NCBI GenBank assembly: GCA_017652805.1
Contig: JAGCAH010000278.1
Coordinates: 1 to 36,472 of the forward strand
Direction: 5' to 3'
Source of the DNA: Thermoguttaceae bacterium
Lineage (GTDB): Bacteria; Planctomycetota; Planctomycetia; Pirellulales; Thermoguttaceae
Length of the DNA: 36,472 nucleotides
Below the pieces are notes generated by a model that saw only the letters and a list, made by a program, of their open reading frames with translations, did not search any database and was not told the origin of the DNA. Of this stretch, positions 8,946-17,400 are shown piece after piece. A program made the position numbers and the translations under genes. How positions within the stretch are numbered: the first letter of the stretch is position 1; each line of letters starts with the position of its first letter.

Positions 8946-9006
8946 GAAGTCTCTTTCCCTTGAAATCCCTTATCAAGTTACTGTCAAAACGGTGAAACAC
9001 GCTGTG

Positions 9007-10725
9007 TTATTCTTCAAGACGCGCGACGCGCATTACCTCTTCGATGGTGGTGATCCCCTTCAGAACCTTTGAAATGCCGTCTTCGTAGAGGACGTGCATC
9101 CCCTCGCTCCGGGCGGCGCGGCGGATCTCGGAGGTCGTCGCCCCCTTATAGGCAAGTTCGCGCACCTTCGACGACATCATCATCAGTTCGAAGATCGCCT
9201 GACGCCCGCGGTAGCCCGACTTGTTGCATTCGGCGCACCCTTTCCCCTTCAGGAAGGTGCCGCGCGCCGCCATTTCGGGCGTGATCCGGGCGGCTTCGAG
9301 TTCGGCGGCGCTCGGCGTGTAGGGGTGAGAGCACTTCTTGCAGACGCGGCGAACCAGACGCTGCGCCATGATCCCAATCACCGAGCTGGAAACCAGGTAG
9401 GGGGGAACCCCCATGTCGACCAGGCGTGTGATCGCTCCCGGCGCGTCGTTCGTGTGAAGGGTGCTGAAGACCAAGTGCCCGGTCAGCGACGCCTGAATCC
9501 CCATCTGCGCCGTTTCGAGGTCGCGCATTTCGCCGACCAGAATGATGTTCGGCGCCTGACGAAGCATCGAACGGATGACCGCCGCGAAGTCGAGCCCGAT
9601 CTGGTGCTTGATTTCGACCTGGTTGATCCCGGGGAGGTAGTACTCGACCGGGTCTTCGGCGGTGATGATCTTGCGCGTCGGCGTGTTCAGCTCGTTCAGC
9701 GCGGCGTAGAGGGAGGTCGTCTTTCCCGACCCCGTCGGCCCGGTCACCAGAATGATCCCGTTCGGGCGGGAGATCAGCGAGGTAAACCGCTTGTAATCGC
9801 GCTGGCTGAATCCCAGCTGAAGAAGGGAGACGCGGATGTTGTCTTTGTCGAGGATACGCATGACGATCGACTGGCCGTGGTTGGTCGGGATGACCGAAAC
9901 GCGCAGGTCGAGGTCTTTGGTGCCGAGCGTCAGCTTGATACGCCCGTCCTGGGTGCGCCGCCGTTCGGCGATATCGAGCCGGGCGAGAATTTTAAAGCGG
10001 GAGAGGAGCGCCCCCTGGAACCGTTTGGGGATCGCTTCGCGTTCGACCAGTTTCCCGTCGATCCGGTAGCGGATCCGGACGCGGTCTTCGAACGGTTCGA
10101 TGTGAATATCCGAGGCGCGCAGCTGTACCGCCTCGCTGATGATCTGGTCGCAGAGCCGGACGATCGGCGCGTCGCTGGTGTTGTCGCCGAACGTGGCGCT
10201 CGTCGGGTCTTCGGTCGCCGCCGACTCGACCTGGGTGAAGTCGATCGCCGTGTCGGTCAGGTCGTGTATCATCGAGTCGGCGCTCTCGGCGATGTTCTGA
10301 CTGTAGTGGCGGTTGATCGCTTCCTGGATAGCTTCTTTCGAGGCGATTAACGGTTCGATCGGCTTCTGGAGAATGAATCGGAGCTTTTCGAACGTGTCCA
10401 TGTCGTTCGGGTCGCTCACGACAACCTGGAGGGTGTCGCCGTCTTCGTCGTAGGGGATCACGCCGTTTTCCCGCGCGATCGACTCGGAAATCAGTTCGAT
10501 GATCGCCGGGCGGATCGTCACGTCGCGCAGATCGATGTACTTCTTGCCGTACTCCTCGGCCAGCGCCTTGGCGACCTGCTCCCCCGTCACATACTCGAGT
10601 TTGATCAGCGCGTCTTGCAGTTTGATCCCTGACGCCTGAGCCAGCTGCTGGGCGTCTTTGACCTGAGTTCGGCTGATCAGGCCGTCCCGGTTCAGGATCT
10701 CCAGATAATTCAGTCTTTTTGCCAT
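9007..10725 (-). CDS. pilB: Second GspE/PilB-family assembly ATPase (572 aa), first gene of the operon
   Basis: A full-length extension-type ATPase: an N-terminal MshEN domain (LNYLEILNRDGLISRTQVKD), Walker A GPTGSGKTT starting at residue 329, TAEDPVEYYLPG, RQAPNIILVGEMRD, and STLHTNDAPGAITRL. The zinc subdomain has CKKC and CAEC pairs. I choose the ATG at 10725, giving MAKRLNYLE, the usual start of this family. An in-frame TTG at 10755 would add ten residues, but AGAGGA sits only about 2 nt before it, which is too close. No clear Shine-Dalgarno sequence precedes the ATG, so the start is uncertain. The gene is 61 bp upstream of pilT and directly follows the putative operon promoter. The Walker B region has Ala where the other copy has Asp (RQAPN versus RQDPD), a small difference between the two enzymes. 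Confidence 0.92.
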   Translation of the reverse strand: MAKRLNYLEILNRDGLISRTQVKDAQQLAQASGIKLQDALIKLEYVTGEQVAKALAEEYGKKYIDLRDVTIRPAIIELISESIARENGVIPYDEDGDTLQVVVSDPNDMDTFEKLRFILQKPIEPLIASKEAIQEAINRHYSQNIAESADSMIHDLTDTAIDFTQVESAATEDPTSATFGDNTSDAPIVRLCDQIISEAVQLRASDIHIEPFEDRVRIRYRIDGKLVEREAIPKRFQGALLSRFKILARLDIAERRRTQDGRIKLTLGTKDLDLRVSVIPTNHGQSIVMRILDKDNIRVSLLQLGFSQRDYKRFTSLISRPNGIILVTGPTGSGKTTSLYAALNELNTPTRKIITAEDPVEYYLPGINQVEIKHQIGLDFAAVIRSMLRQAPNIILVGEMRDLETAQMGIQASLTGHLVFSTLHTNDAPGAITRLVDMGVPPYLVSSSVIGIMAQRLVRRVCKKCSHPYTPSAAELEAARITPEMAARGTFLKGKGCAECNKSGYRGRQAIFELMMMSSKVRELAYKGATTSEIRRAARSEGMHVLYEDGISKVLKGITTIEEVMRVARLEE

Positions 10726-10854
10726 GACGGTTTCAGGATGATGGTGCGTGCGCAAAATCCTCTCAGGCGCAAGCCCCTTTTCAGGGACTGCCGCACGGTA
10801 ACGATGATAAAACGGCGGAGAGAGGGCGTTTTTGCCGACTCCCCCCTATAACAT

Positions 10855-10883
10855 AATTTACCCGTAAATTCCTGTCGAGTCAA
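10855..10883 (-). promoter_or_regulatory. Putative sigma70-like promoter of the pilus/secretion operon
   Basis: On the minus strand TTGACT (10883-10878) is followed after exactly 17 nt by TAAATT (10860-10855), matching the -35 box at 5 of 6 positions and the -10 box at 4 of 6. It lies about 130 bp before the first ATPase gene in an AT-rich divergent intergenic region. Transcription would begin near 10848 and read through the whole operon to position 1. Confidence 0.5.
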
Positions 10884-10944
10884 TCATTTCGCCCGATTTG
10901 CCTATTTTTTTCTTCCCTTTTCCGCTTCAAATGATTAAAATCAC

Positions 10945-10950
10945 TATATT
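10945..10950 (+). promoter_or_regulatory. Possible -10 box for the fxsA-dnaA-like pair
   Basis: TATATT lies 35 bp before the fxsA start in the AT-rich divergent spacer and matches the -10 consensus at 5 of 6 positions. No convincing -35 box is found 16-19 nt upstream, so this is a weak call. Confidence 0.3.
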
Positions 10951-10984
10951 GGGAAATTCGGCATTCGGAGAGTGAAAATAATCG

Positions 10985-11548
10985 ATGGTGATCAGGTATT
11001 TTTGGATCATTTCCCTTCTGGAAATCGCTGCCGTTGTTCTGCTCGGAGTGGAATTCGGATTTGGCCGGATTGTCGCCGCCTTGATCCTTTTGTTCCTGGT
11101 GGGTTTGATCCTGTTCCGTCTCTCTCCGTCGCTGACGACTCGTCGGGACGGAACCTCTCTCCCCCCCGACGAGAGACTCCTTTTTAAGCTCGGAACAATC
11201 CTGATCATGGCTCCCGGTTTTCTCACAACCCTGGCGGGGATCCCTCTCCTCTTTCGGCCGGGGCGCGCCCTCTACCGCCGCTTCTTGGAAAAGAAACTGG
11301 TTCCGAATCTTCCTGATCCGGTGAGGCTTTTCGTTTCCTTCTTCGGGCTGGGCGGGTCGGCGCCGCAAGATGCCGAGACCGGGTCGAACCGCACGTGGAA
11401 CCCCTACGGCCCCACCGAAACCTCCCAGGACGAGGTCGTCGAAGACGACGATCCCGATACCGCCGACGCCTATAACGGGGACATTTCCTCCGGGAATTCG
11501 ACCCCCGACGATGACGACATCATCGACGTCGATTATACGGTTCAATGA
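10985..11548 (+). CDS. fxsA: FxsA-family cytoplasmic membrane protein
   Basis: The protein has 187 aa. The first 45 residues form two close hydrophobic segments (FWIISLLEIAAVVLLGVEFG and IVAALILLFLVGLILF), and around residues 70-95 comes GTILIMAPGFLTTLAGIPLLFRPGRALYRR. The phrase PGFLTT(D)xxGxxLLxPxxR is the recognisable FxsA core; in E. coli FxsA overexpression relieves F-plasmid exclusion of phage T7, and the native role is unknown. The C-terminal 70 residues are an Asp-rich cytoplasmic tail (DEVVEDDDPDTADAYNGD, DDDDIIDVDY) absent from short FxsA proteins. The stop codon overlaps the start of the DnaA-like gene by 4 bp, so the two are probably co-translated. A GGAG lies about 13 nt before the ATG, which is far, so GTG at 10988 is also possible. 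Confidence 0.8.
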   Translation: MVIRYFWIISLLEIAAVVLLGVEFGFGRIVAALILLFLVGLILFRLSPSLTTRRDGTSLPPDERLLFKLGTILIMAPGFLTTLAGIPLLFRPGRALYRRFLEKKLVPNLPDPVRLFVSFFGLGGSAPQDAETGSNRTWNPYGPTETSQDEVVEDDDPDTADAYNGDISSGNSTPDDDDIIDVDYTVQ

Positions 11549-12804
11549 ACGATTATACCTGGCTCCCCTTTCCGTCTCCGACTCTCGGTTCCGGATCCGA
11601 CCCGCATCGGCGCCGGGCGCTCGCCGAGTTTTTGGCGGGACCGGAAAACCGGCTCGTCGAGACGGCAGTCCGTCTGGTTCTGGGAGGGGTTCCCTTTTTC
11701 GCCGACTCTCCCCTGTCGCGCTCTCTTTCGAGTAAGGTGCAGCGCCGTTCGGGGCGGTCTCCCGCCAAAAAAGGGGAGGCGATCGGACGGGAGGCGTTTG
11801 ATTGGCGGCTCCCCCCTCCGCGGCGCGAGGACGGAAATCCGGCGGAGGTGATCGACTATATGCCGTCGGCGAACCTTCCGGATCTCTTCCCCCTCGTCTT
11901 TTACGGTCCGCCGGGGTGCGGCAAGACCCAGTTGGCCGGGGGGATCTCGCGCGAACTCCGTCGGCGCGATCCGCTCGCCGACGGGGTTTTTCTGGGAGGG
12001 GAACAGTTCTACCGTTCCTTTTCCGACGCGATCAGTAAAAACCGCGCCGAGGATCTTCGAGCCTATTTTTTACGTTGCCGCTATCTGGTCTTCGACAATG
12101 CCGACGAGCTCGAAGAGTATCCCGCCGGCGCCGCCGAGCTCCTGAGCCTTCTCGCGGCCGTCCAGGAGAGCGGGACGGTCGTGATCCTGACCCTCTCGCG
12201 CCATCCCGAACAGGTCTCCGCCTTTCCGGCGGCGCTGCGCTCCCGTCTGGTCGGCGGCCTTGCCGTTCCGGTCGCGTTCCCCTCGCGCGGCGGACGCGCG
12301 CTTCTGCTTCGCCGATACGCCGAGGTTTTTCGGGTCAAACTCCTCGAAGAGACCGAATCGTTTCTTTTAGACGCGCTCCCCGAGTCGCCGGGGGAGATGT
12401 ACGCCCTCTTCGAACAGCTCTACCACATGCACCATTGGAGCGAGATCCTTCCCGATCCGGAGAAGATCAGACTCTTTCTCGAGAAGAGACAGACCCTCGC
12501 TCCCCTCTCCCTCGAGACGATCGCCAAGACCGCGGCGCGCACCTACGCGGTGAAACTGAGCGAACTGCGGAGCAACACACGCCGCAAGACGGTTGTGACC
12601 GCGCGGAATATGACCCTTTTTATCGCCCGAAGGTCGATCGAGGTGACCCTCCAGGAACTCGGCCGCTATTTTGCCGGGAGGGACCATTCGACGATCCTCC
12701 ACGGGATCCGGTCGATTGCCGAGAAAATCGAGCGCGACGACGAGCTGAAACTCCAATATGACCGGATTATGGGAGAATTAAACAAAATTGCTAAAATAGG
12801 CTGA
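11545..12804 (+). CDS. Divergent DnaA-like AAA+ protein lacking DnaA domains I/II
   Basis: Replication-initiator-like protein, 419 aa. Residues about 28-47 (EFLAGPENRLVETAVRLVLG) align with the start of DnaA domain III (FVVGxxNRLAxAAA). An apparent insert of some 50 residues follows, then Walker A GPPGCGKT (121-128) and a Walker B-like LVFDNADEL (181-189), where Asn185 replaces the second Asp of the DnaA LLxDDIQ motif. ALRSRLVGGL matches box VII (RLRSRFEWGL). The C-terminus is a clear DnaA domain IV helix-turn-helix: LETIAKTAARTYAVKLSEL, then TLQELGRYFAGRDHSTILHG, the DnaA-box-binding signature GGRDHTTV in slightly altered form. Only about 27 residues precede domain III, so the helicase-loading and self-association domain I is missing. 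It could be the sole initiator or a regulatory paralogue; I cannot tell without the rest of the genome. It is coupled to fxsA by a 4-bp overlap. Confidence 0.85.
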   Translation: MNDYTWLPFPSPTLGSGSDPHRRRALAEFLAGPENRLVETAVRLVLGGVPFFADSPLSRSLSSKVQRRSGRSPAKKGEAIGREAFDWRLPPPRREDGNPAEVIDYMPSANLPDLFPLVFYGPPGCGKTQLAGGISRELRRRDPLADGVFLGGEQFYRSFSDAISKNRAEDLRAYFLRCRYLVFDNADELEEYPAGAAELLSLLAAVQESGTVVILTLSRHPEQVSAFPAALRSRLVGGLAVPVAFPSRGGRALLLRRYAEVFRVKLLEETESFLLDALPESPGEMYALFEQLYHMHHWSEILPDPEKIRLFLEKRQTLAPLSLETIAKTAARTYAVKLSELRSNTRRKTVVTARNMTLFIARRSIEVTLQELGRYFAGRDHSTILHGIRSIAEKIERDDELKLQYDRIMGELNKIAKIG

Positions 12805-13000
12805 CTTTATCGATTGTTCTTTTTCTAACGAAAATTACGTTTTTTCGGATTTTATCAATTTTTCCGGCAGAGAGAGCCGAAAAAGAGATTAGCGGGCAAA
12901 ATCCCGCCGCGTCTCCCTTTGTATCCCCGGCGGCAAAAGGGGATCGCTCGAAGCGATTCGGGGGCGCGCGCAATAGGTTTAATCTTGATCGGAGAGAATC
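12805..13000. other. Intergenic spacer with hairpins, no gene
   Basis: The spacer lies between the dnaA-like gene and the lipoprotein gene. The first 70 bp are AT-rich. TTTTTCCGGC and GCCGAAAAA (12859-12884) form a stem with one bulge, and ATCGCT-CGA-AGCGAT (12943-12957) forms a perfect 6-bp hairpin. No T-run follows either stem on the plus strand, so a classic terminator is not evident. No convincing DnaA boxes are seen. Confidence 0.5.
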
Positions 13001-13441
13001 ATGTTCCAGAAAACCGTTTTGATGATCGTCTTTACGTTTGCCGTCGGATTGGTCGGATGCCGATCCTGCTGGGGGCCGTATGACCACTGTCAACCGACTT
13101 TTGTCCCCGAAGCGGGCGACGAATGCATGGGGGAACTCTATCGAAACGGCTCGATTCTCGGCGGTATGGAACGCCGCGGCAATTGCAGTACCTGCTCGTC
13201 ATGCGGCGGCGGTTCTGTCGATTACGGCTATGCCGATTACGGTTACGGCGGCTATACCGAAGGCTATACGCCGCAGGGATACGTCGAAGAGGGCGTCAGC
13301 GGTTACTCCGAAGCCGGCGCGACCGAGCCTCTTCCGGCCACCCCCGCTCAGAAATCCGAAACGATTCCGACCCCCGCGCCGCAGGGGAAGGGGTCGATTG
13401 AGGATTACCTTCCCGATCCCGTGTTCAACGAAGGAATTTGA
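13001..13441 (+). CDS. Small Cys- and Tyr/Gly-rich lipoprotein (146 aa)
   Basis: MFQKTVLMIVFTFAVGLVGC is a lipoprotein signal peptide: two residues and Lys, a hydrophobic core, and the lipobox LVGC with the lipidated Cys20. The mature part begins with CRSCWGPYDHC and later CSTCSSCGGG, eight cysteines in all including Cys20 and Cys43, suggesting disulphides or metal binding in the periplasm or at the outer membrane. A Tyr/Gly-rich stretch follows (DYGYADYGYGGYTEGY), then a Pro-rich tail ending EDYLPDPVFNEGI. I do not recognise a named family; short cysteine-containing lipoproteins of this style are common in planctomycetes. The start is well supported by GGAGA 6 nt upstream. A strong terminator lies 59 bp after the stop, and the spacing from dnaA suggests a single-gene unit. 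Confidence 0.75.
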   Translation: MFQKTVLMIVFTFAVGLVGCRSCWGPYDHCQPTFVPEAGDECMGELYRNGSILGGMERRGNCSTCSSCGGGSVDYGYADYGYGGYTEGYTPQGYVEEGVSGYSEAGATEPLPATPAQKSETIPTPAPQGKGSIEDYLPDPVFNEGI

Positions 13442-13499
13442 CCTACAACGTTCCATCTAAAAAACTCTCCACACTCTCCGTAGACGGAACGCTCCTTTG

Positions 13500-13539
13500 C
13501 CCGAGAAGCTTTTTCAGGCTTCTCGGGTTTTTTATTTTT
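13500..13539 (+). terminator. Rho-independent terminator after the lipoprotein gene
   Basis: CCCGAGAAGC (13500-13509) and GCTTCTCGGG (13518-13527) are perfect complements enclosing an 8-nt loop, followed at once by TTTTTTATTTTT. This is a textbook intrinsic terminator on the plus strand. Confidence 0.95.
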
Positions 13540-13599
13540 CCGTTCCGATCCGCCCCCCTTTTTCCGGGTTCTCAGGTGCGCGGAACGGGGGGAATCCTA

Positions 13600-13628
13600 T
13601 TGAACAAACAATACGCTTGAGATATAAT
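13600..13628 (+). promoter_or_regulatory. Near-consensus sigma70-like promoter of the PH-domain gene
   Basis: TTGAAC (13600-13605), a 17-nt spacer, then TATAAT (13623-13628): 4 of 6 and 6 of 6 matches at the ideal spacing. It lies 70 bp before the PH-domain gene and just after the preceding terminator, so it starts a new transcription unit that may continue into secA. A small imperfect hairpin (CCTTCGG / CCGAAAGG, about 13640-13660) lies in the leader. Confidence 0.75.
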
Positions 13629-13697
13629 GGGTAAAATTCCTTCGGAACGTGCCGAAAGGGTTTTAAAGTTACCCCGTTTTTACAGGGATGTTGCGTA

Positions 13698-14372
13698 ATG
13701 TCTCAAGAAGAAAACTCTTCCGACGTCAGTCAGTCTTTGCCCGGCGCGACGTCTGACTCGCGGGTCGGGGAGCACGGCGCCGGCGTTTCCGATTCCAACG
13801 CCAAACAGCCTTCCCCGCCGACTCCTCTCACGTGGACCGGCTGCCGCTACTCGATGAAGGCGTATCGCTTCAGGGCGATCTGTCTTTTCCTTGTTTCGGT
13901 GGCGGTCGCGGCGGCGGCGTTCTACGCCGTGCGCTTCCGCGGCCAGTCCGAAAACGCTTCGTGGATCTACGGCGGGTCGGCGATTCTGCTCCTCGTCCTT
14001 TGGGTTCCGCTTTTGGCGAAGATGCTCTATCGTCATTACACGATCTCGTACAAACTCGACCGGGATCGGCTCCTGTTGACGCGCGGCTTCTTCCGGCAGA
14101 CGACCGATACCATTCTGATTCCCCAGATCGACGACATCTCCAAGGTTCAGACCTTGGCCGACCGGCTCATCAACCACGTCGGGACGATCGAAATCTATGC
14201 CAATGACCGTTCCGACGGCCACTTTTTGATGGAAGCGATTGATCAGCCGCAGAAGGCGTTCGAATCGATTGATCTTCTCCGCAAAGATTACATTCGCCGC
14301 CGTGGAATCAAACCGTTCGTCTCGCTTGACCACGGGGCCGACGCCAGCGATGTGGGCACCCTCTACGAATGA
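13698..14372 (+). CDS. Membrane-anchored bacterial PH-domain protein (bPH2/YdbS-like)
   Basis: The protein has 224 aa. The first 50 residues are a low-complexity Ser/Asp/Pro-rich cytoplasmic segment. Two transmembrane helices follow at about 59-77 (AICLFLVSVAVAAAAFYAV) and 90-109 (IYGGSAILLLVLWVPLLAKM), then a bacterial PH (DUF304-type) domain at about 112-190. That domain has YTISYKLDRDRLLLTRGFF, IPQIDDISKVQTLADRL, and a VGTIEIYANDRS strand, corresponding to the usual Y-x-L-T-x2-R-x5-G, I-x2-I-x2-V and GxG-x-I segments. Function in this family is generally unknown; these domains are thought to act at the membrane. The start has AGGGA about 9 nt upstream. It is 56 bp before secA, so the pair may share the strong promoter at 13600. 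Confidence 0.8.
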   Translation: MSQEENSSDVSQSLPGATSDSRVGEHGAGVSDSNAKQPSPPTPLTWTGCRYSMKAYRFRAICLFLVSVAVAAAAFYAVRFRGQSENASWIYGGSAILLLVLWVPLLAKMLYRHYTISYKLDRDRLLLTRGFFRQTTDTILIPQIDDISKVQTLADRLINHVGTIEIYANDRSDGHFLMEAIDQPQKAFESIDLLRKDYIRRRGIKPFVSLDHGADASDVGTLYE

Positions 14373-14381
14373 CCGGCGTGT

Positions 14382-14411
14382 TTGTATAACACAAATCCTC
14401 CCAACGATAAT
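14382..14411 (+). promoter_or_regulatory. Weak candidate promoter for secA
   Basis: TTGTAT (14382-14387), an 18-nt spacer, and GATAAT (14406-14411; 5 of 6 for the -10 box) lie just before secA, but the -35 match is only 3 of 6. The predicted start would leave almost no leader, and no Shine-Dalgarno sequence precedes the secA ATG, so leaderless expression or read-through from 13600 are both possible. Confidence 0.3.
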
Positions 14412-14428
14412 ATTCGAAATACACAGAT

Positions 14429-17400
14429 ATGGAACTTGAACAGTTTTTAACCTCGGTCTCGGACTTTTTCGGTTTTATCGCCAAGAAGATCGAAGGGGGC
14501 ATCACCTCTCTGTTCGGCTCGTCGAACGAACGGATTCTCAAAAAACTCGAGACGCGCGTCGAGGCGATCAATAAGCTCGAGAGCAAGTATCAGGCGATGT
14601 CCGACGACGAGCTGAAAGAGCAGACGGCTCTCTTCCGCAGACGGCTTTTCGACGGCGAGACGCTCGACGACATTTTGGAAGAGGCGTTCGCCGTCTGCCG
14701 TGAGGCAAGCCGCCGCGTTCTGGGGCTTCGGCATTACGACGTGCAGCTGATCGGGGGGATGGTTCTCCACAGCGGGGCGATCGCCGAAATGATGACGGGG
14801 GAAGGGAAAACCCTGGTGGCGACCCTTCCGGCATACCTGAACGCCCTCGAGGGGAAAGGCGTTCACGTTGTTACCGTCAACGATTACCTGGCCCGCCGCG
14901 ATATGGAATGGATGGGGCCGCTCTATATGGCGCTCGGGCTGACGGTCGGCAACATTCAGGCGAATATGTCGACGCGCGATCGGCAGGCCGCCTATTCGTG
15001 CGACATCACCTACGGGACGAACAACGAGTTCGGTTTTGACTACCTGCGCGACAATATGCGTCCCGCCCGCCGGGGGGACCCCAGTTTCGACCAGGAACGT
15101 CAGCAGTCGCAGGGACCTCTGCATTACGCCATCGTCGACGAGGTTGACAACATCCTGATTGACGAGGCGCGTACGCCGCTGATCATCTCCGGTCCTTCCG
15201 AAGACGACGTGACCAAATACGGCAAGGCCGACGCCGTGGCGCGCCAGCTCGTCAAGGACGAGGATTTCACCGTCGACGAAAAAGACCACACCTGCAACCT
15301 GACCGATATCGGGATCCGCCATGCCGAACATCTGGCGGGGGTGGAATCGTTCTACACCGCCGGGAATATGCACTGGCCTCACCTGATCGACAACGCGCTG
15401 AAAGCGCACCACCTCTATAAGCGGAACGTCAATTACGTTATCCGCGACGACGAGATCATCATCGTCGACGAGTTTACCGGCCGACTCATGGAAGGGCGGA
15501 ACTGGAGCGACGGGCTTCATCAGGCGGTTGAGGCCAAAGAAGGCGTGCGCGTCAAAAAGGAGAACCAGACGCTCGCCACGATCACGCTTCAGAACTTCTT
15601 TAAAATGTATGACAAACTTTCCGGGATGACGGGGACCGCTTTGACGGAAGCCGTCGAGTTCTGGAAAATCTACCATCTCGACGTCGTCACCATTCCGCCG
15701 AACCGACCGGTTCAGCGGAAGGTCTTTCCCGATAAGATTTACAAGACCGAACGGGAAAAGTACGACGCCGTCGTCGAGGAGATCGAACGGGTCCACAAGT
15801 GGGACGTTCTGACCCTGAACAACGACAACGAATACTGGGGAACGGTCGAGTCCGAAACCGACGGCGAAATCGTTTTCCGGCCGAAGGGGGCGAAAGAGGC
15901 GCAGACGATCGCCAAAAGCTCCGTCAAATCGCTGCAGCGGAAAGGGTGTCCGATCCTGGTCGGCACCACGTCGATCGCCAAGAGCGAGCTGATCTCCGAG
16001 AAGCTCGACAGGAAGGGGATCAAGCACCAGGTCCTAAACGCCAAGCCCGAGAATGTCGGCCGCGAGGCGGAAATCATCGCGCAGGCCGGGCGTCTGGGCG
16101 CGGTCACGATCGCCACGAACATGGCCGGCCGCGGTACCGACATCATCCTGGGGGGGAACCCCGAAACGCTCGCCTGGTCAATCTTCCAGCACAAATACCC
16201 GACCCGGCTCGACGTGCCGCGCGACGAATGGGTCGCTAAGATCCGCGAGATCGAAACGACCGAAAAGATGAAAGAGGAAGGGGACGAAGTCCGCAAGCTG
16301 GGGGGGCTGCACATCATCGGAACCGAACGGCACGAGGCGCGGCGAATCGACCTCCAGCTGCGCGGGCGAAGCGGCCGACAGGGGGATCCCGGTCAGGCAC
16401 AGTTCTTCCTTTCGCTCGAAGATGAGCTGGTTCGCGTCTTCGCCGGGGACTGGGTCAAGAATATTCTGACCCGACTCGGAATGGAAGACGGCCAGGCGAT
16501 CGAAAACGCGATGGTCTCGCGCCGTATTGAAGGGGCCCAGAAAAAAGTCGAAGAGCGGAACTTCGAAATACGAAAAGGCCTCCTCGACTACGACGAGGTG
16601 ATGGACGTCCAGCGGAAGCGGGTCTACTCGTACCGCCAGCGGATCCTCGATAACGGCAACACACGCGATTTCGTCGACGAGATGATCGACAACGTCGTCA
16701 AGAAGAAGGTCGAAGAATACCTCAACCCGAACTTCGGCCCGATGGCGTTCGCCGACTACGCCTCGAAAGACGACCAGTTCGGCGTGGAGTTCGAGCCCCG
16801 GCAGTTCCGTTCCATGTCGTTCAAAGAGGCCGAAGACTGCGCCCGCGACTACGCGCGCCGAATGGCCGAAACCCAGGTTCTCGACGCCATCGACGAGAAC
16901 CTCTCGTACGATGTCCCCGAAGAGGAATGGAACTGGCAGGCGCTGGCGGCGTTCGCCAACCAGAAATGGAAAGCCGCGCTGCGCGACAGCGACCTCCGTA
17001 AAGTCGGGCGGGACGACGTGGCGCAGTTCCTGATCAAGAAATCGTCGGACTACATCGACCGCGTCGATATTTCGCGCGTTGCCTCGGTCCTCGAACCGAA
17101 CTACGGCGCGCAGTCCGTTTCGGTCTTCGCCAAGATTATGTTCGGCCTGATCATCGATCCCGAATCGCTCAAAGGGCTTGAGCCGGAACAGGTCTGCGAA
17201 AAGGTACGCACACAGGTCTTTGACCTGTATCGCGAAAAAGAGGTTCAGTTCCCGGTCGTCTCGGGCCTGATCCACTACACCATCCGCGACGAGAGCGGCC
17301 GCCGCCTGAATCGGGAAGGGATCATCGAATGGGCGAAACGCCGATTCGGGATCGACCTTCCGCCCGACGAGCTGAAAAATATGCAGCGGCGTCAGATCGA

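Noticed and set aside
12805-13000. A replication origin beside the dnaA-like gene
   Set aside because: The spacer is partly AT-rich and contains TTTATC-type words, but the nearest matches to TTATCCACA have three or more mismatches and there is no cluster.
12791-13093. A 100-codon minus-strand open frame over the spacer and the start of the lipoprotein gene
   Set aside because: It overlaps a lipoprotein gene with a good ribosome binding site and lipobox, has no domain, and lacks a ribosome binding site of its own.
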